From an uncultured Ruminococcus sp. (GTDB lineage Bacteria > Bacillota > Clostridia > Oscillospirales > CAG-382): a DNA stretch of 8,778 nucleotides. The notes below the pieces were generated by a model, which was given only the letters and a program-made list of their open reading frames with translations, searched no databases and was not told the DNA's origin. The position numbers and the translations under genes are program-made. Positions 6,621 through 8,778 of this stretch are shown in pieces. Positions within the stretch are counted from its first letter, which is position 1. Each line of letters opens with the position of its first letter. The stretch lies in contig CACZRJ010000212.1 of NCBI GenBank assembly GCA_902783535.1, positions 1 through 8,778 on the forward strand. Direction: 5' to 3'.

Positions 6621-7750
6621 TACCTTTTCATTTCTCCGATCTTTTTCAGCGCTTCGACGAGCGAGTGAAGGCCAGCTTCGTCCGCCGTTTCCGTGAAGCT
6701 GATGCGCAGGGACGTTTCCGACTCCTCGCGCGTCAGACCGTAGGCGGTCAGGACCGGGTTGTCCTTCTTTTTTGTGGAACAGGCGCTGCCCGCGGAGACG
6801 CAGATGCGCATCGCCGACAGGGCGTTCACCGCCCAGGAACTCCGGACGCCGGGGATCTGTATGTGCAGAATGTTCGGAAGATGAACTTCGGGGACATGGC
6901 AGACATATCCCATCGCGCGGACGGCTTCGGCCAGTTCGTCGTGGAAACGCTCCATCCGCTCGAATCTGCCCGGGTCGGACGCCTTTGCGCGGACCGCGGC
7001 GCCGAATGACGCGATCCCGGGAACGTTTTCCGTCCCCGAGCGCATGCCCTGCTCCTGCCCTCCGCCGAGGATCAGCGCAGGGATCCGGATGTTTTTGCGG
7101 ACATACAGCGCGCCTGTCCCTTTGAGCCCGCCCACCTTGTGACCGGACACGGTCGCGAGGTCGCAGAAGGAAGGAAGCCTGTTCCGCCGGATCTTCAGAA
7201 AACTCTGCACGGCGTCGCAGTGGACGGGCGCGTCGTTTCCGTTATCGGCGAGCGCTCTGCGGATCTTCATGAGGTCGTAGACCGCCCCGGTCTCGTTGTT
7301 CGCCTGCATGACGGTCACGAAGGCGAGCGGCTGCCTGCACGCTTCGTCGATCTCTTCGTCCGGGATGACGCCGTTCCTCGTCGACAGCCGCAGGATCTGA
7401 AAGCCTTCCGATTCCAGCGCCTTCAGCGGTTCCCTGACGGACGGGTGTTCGCTGTCGGTCGCCAGAACGGTTTTTGAGATCCTGCCGCGCAGTTTCGCCA
7501 GACCGCGGATGGCGATGTTGCTCGCTTCGGTTCCGGAACCGGTGAAATACAGTTCCTCCGGAGCGCATCCGACGGCGGAGGCGACCGTTTCGCGCGCTTT
7601 TTCCACGAGCTCGCGCGACGCGAATCCGGCGCAGTGGCCGGACGAGGGGTTCCCGTATTCCTCCATTGCGGCAAGGACCGCTTCTTTCGCTTCATCGCAC
7701 GGCATTTCCGTCGCCGCCGCGTCGAAATACAGATATTTTCCCGTTTCCAT
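6620..7750 (-). CDS. Cysteine desulfurase, NifS/IscS-like (NifZ type, partner of ThiI)
   Basis: A 376-residue PLP enzyme that converts cysteine to alanine and carries the released sulfur as a persulfide. It opens with YLYFDAAATEMP and shows EHPSV (H102, cofactor stacking), NNETG (151-155), HCDAVQSF (D179, Q182) and SGHKVGGLKG with the Schiff-base lysine K205. RSGTEN (237-242) and the mobile-loop catalytic cysteine C324 in SAGSACSTKKK are also present. The cysteine loop and size match the NifS-like group that sits beside thiI in Firmicutes (NifZ in Bacillus subtilis), which feeds ThiI rather than a general Fe-S system. The frame is open back to 7912, but a promoter at 7782-7810 lies inside that extension. 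AAAGGGGG (7768-7761) precedes the ATG at 7750, and the family N-terminus begins there. It is the first gene of a two-gene operon with thiI. Confidence 0.94.
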   Translation of the reverse strand: METGKYLYFDAAATEMPCDEAKEAVLAAMEEYGNPSSGHCAGFASRELVEKARETVASAVGCAPEELYFTGSGTEASNIAIRGLAKLRGRISKTVLATDSEHPSVREPLKALESEGFQILRLSTRNGVIPDEEIDEACRQPLAFVTVMQANNETGAVYDLMKIRRALADNGNDAPVHCDAVQSFLKIRRNRLPSFCDLATVSGHKVGGLKGTGALYVRKNIRIPALILGGGQEQGMRSGTENVPGIASFGAAVRAKASDPGRFERMERFHDELAEAVRAMGYVCHVPEVHLPNILHIQIPGVRSSWAVNALSAMRICVSAGSACSTKKKDNPVLTAYGLTREESETSLRISFTETADEAGLHSLVEALKKIGEMKR

Positions 7751-7781
7751 CGCGCCCGGACCCCCTTTCGGTCTTTTCCTC

Positions 7782-7810
7782 ATTATATCCCATTTTCCGC
7801 CTTCCGTCAA
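7782..7810 (-). promoter_or_regulatory. Sigma-A promoter of the desulfurase-thiI operon
   Basis: On the minus strand TTGACG (7810-7805), a 17-nt spacer and a perfect TATAAT (7787-7782) make a near-consensus promoter. Transcription should start near 7775 and give a leader of about 25 nt before the ATG at 7750. This rules out the longer in-frame starts further upstream. An inverted repeat (TTCCG/CGGAA, 7802-7818) overlaps the -35. Confidence 0.85.
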
Positions 7811-7865
7811 GTTCGGAAAAGAGTTTTGCGAAGGCGATATTTTCCGCCATTTTTGCCAAATCCTA

Positions 7866-7894
7866 TTGACACCGCCGACCGCTGTTTGTATAAT
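7866..7894 (+). promoter_or_regulatory. Consensus sigma-A promoter of the secreted NAGPA-like gene
   Basis: TTGACA (7866-7871), exactly 17 nt, then TATAAT (7889-7894): both hexamers match the consensus fully. Transcription should start near 7901, giving a leader of about 40 nt before the ATG at 7942. It is divergent from the desulfurase-thiI promoter, with about 55 nt between the two -35 boxes. Such a strong promoter suggests high basal expression or control by a repressor. Confidence 0.9.
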
Positions 7895-7941
7895 ATGATT
7901 ACAAAAAAGCAAGTACTTTGCAAACAGAAAGGAAGCATCTT

Positions 7942-8778
7942 ATGAAGCTGACAAGACGCATTGCCGCTTTTGTAATGGCATTCATAATGATCGCCGCCGG
8001 AGTCGTCCTGGCCGCGTCCGCGCTGGTACCGGAAGACACGTTCCTGCAGAACTACAAACTGCAGCCCGTCGGCGAAGAAACAAAGGTGAACGACGACGTT
8101 TCGTTCCAGAAATACGTTCTCACAAGCGGCGTCAATGAAACGACGGTCGACGCCGTCGCGCTGACGTTCGATTCCAAGGACGGATACATTCCGATGGCCT
8201 TCATGGGCTATGCCGGAACGAGCGCGACGGTCGAGACACATGTCCAGATCGCCCACGACAAGTACGGCTACGAAGTCGTCGGCGCCGTGAACGGATCGTC
8301 CTTCTCCATGGACAGCGGAACCGGTGGAAATCGTGGCGCTTACGGAACGCTCGTCGACTACATCATTTCCAACGGTAAGGTCATGTCCGCGCACGCGGGC
8401 GACGCATGCGAAGTCGTCGCGTTCGCGAGCGACGGCACCTTCCAGGTCGTCAACAGCCTGATCGACTACAAGCTGTATATCAACGGACAGTCGCCCGGAA
8501 GCCTGTACTATGTCAACAAGACCTCCGGCACCAATGAGAAGGACAACGGCGGCAAGTCCGTCAGCAGCTACTGGGGCTCCGGATTCTACTATTTCGACAC
8601 CTCCTGCGGACGCGTCACCGACACGAACGACTGGGTGGAAGGCTACAACGTTCTCTGCAGAAAACTGGACAACACCGATCTGGTCGTCGGTGGAACGCTG
8701 AAAGGCGAAGTCATCAGCGTGACGAAGGGCACCGAAGGTGCGCAGGTCTCCGAAGGATACAACGACGTTTCCGACAAA
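7942..8778 (+). CDS. Secreted phosphodiester-glycosidase (NAGPA-like) domain protein, partial (3' end outside window)
   Basis: The first 279 residues of a gene that is still open at the window edge. It begins with a clear Sec signal peptide: basic MKLTRR, then a hydrophobic core at about 7-24, with a likely cleavage near LAASA (residues 23-27). After a spacer of about 45 residues comes a region resembling the phosphodiester glycosidase domain (PF09992, as in the human uncovering enzyme). It has DAVALTFDSKDGYIPMAF, a central EVVGAVNGSSFSMDSG (111-126) and GTLVDYIISNGKVMSAHAG (135-153). Family members cleave or bind sugar-phosphodiester bonds and in bacteria are often cell-wall associated; the substrate here is unknown. 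AAAGGA (7927-7932) lies 9 nt before the ATG. The C-terminal part, perhaps with cell-wall-binding repeats, lies outside the window, so anchoring cannot be judged. Confidence 0.85.
   Translation, partial: MKLTRRIAAFVMAFIMIAAGVVLAASALVPEDTFLQNYKLQPVGEETKVNDDVSFQKYVLTSGVNETTVDAVALTFDSKDGYIPMAFMGYAGTSATVETHVQIAHDKYGYEVVGAVNGSSFSMDSGTGGNRGAYGTLVDYIISNGKVMSAHAGDACEVVAFASDGTFQVVNSLIDYKLYINGQSPGSLYYVNKTSGTNEKDNGGKSVSSYWGSGFYYFDTSCGRVTDTNDWVEGYNVLCRKLDNTDLVVGGTLKGEVISVTKGTEGAQVSEGYNDVSDK

Noticed and set aside
5553..6668. Long plus-strand open frame (371 codons) opposite thiI
   Set aside because: thiI on the other strand is unambiguous. The translated product is low-complexity R/D/H-rich and has no family features.
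7751..7912. N-terminal extension of the cysteine desulfurase by 54 codons
   Set aside because: A near-consensus promoter lies within it (7782-7810), and the family N-terminus begins at the ATG at 7750, which has its own Shine-Dalgarno site.
7807..8394. Minus-strand open frame (195 codons) opposite the NAGPA-like gene
   Set aside because: It is antisense to a gene with a signal peptide and consensus promoter, and it crosses both divergent promoters.
1..8778. CRISPR array, tRNA/rRNA, mobile element, defence or toxin-antitoxin system
   Set aside because: I saw no regularly spaced repeats, tRNA-like folds, transposase or integrase motifs, terminal inverted repeats or defence domains. The gene content is housekeeping, regulation, transport and secretion.

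Overview
The window looks like chromosome from a fairly GC-rich Firmicute (Clostridia-like). The reasons are strong AGGAGG-type ribosome binding sites, a TTG start, promoters of the TTGACA/N17/TATAAT type, a rhodanese-less ThiI paired with a NifS-like desulfurase of the Bacillus NifZ type, and an ECF sigma/membrane anti-sigma pair of a kind common in Clostridia. The genus cannot be told from the sequence. I see no tRNA, rRNA, CRISPR array, insertion sequence, phage gene or defence cassette.

Layout. On the + strand (1-1824) lie the 3' end of rnhB (RNase HII), a metallophosphoesterase and a soluble beta-propeller-like protein of unknown role. They are closely spaced, may be cotranscribed, and end at a probable terminator (1840-1878). 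A second + strand unit (1945-3989) holds an ECF sigma factor and a one-pass membrane protein that is probably its anti-sigma factor; the two genes overlap by 4 nt. It meets a leftward unit tail to tail at a strong hairpin (4013-4044).

The leftward side holds two transcription units. The first is an SLC13/ArsB-like permease (4071 to about 5240) with its own promoter but no canonical start codon where one is needed. The second is a cysteine desulfurase-thiI operon (7750-5418) with a near-consensus promoter; the two genes overlap by 1 nt. The desulfurase would supply persulfide sulfur to ThiI for 4-thiouridine in tRNA and perhaps thiamine thiazole.

Divergent from that operon, a consensus promoter (7866-7894) drives a secreted protein with a phosphodiester-glycosidase (NAGPA-like) domain that runs off the right edge.

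Most of the window is ordinary housekeeping sequence. The points most worth a second look are the permease's missing start codon, the sigma/anti-sigma pair with its large extracellular domain, and the uncharacterised propeller protein. I found no convincing evidence of a new multi-gene system.
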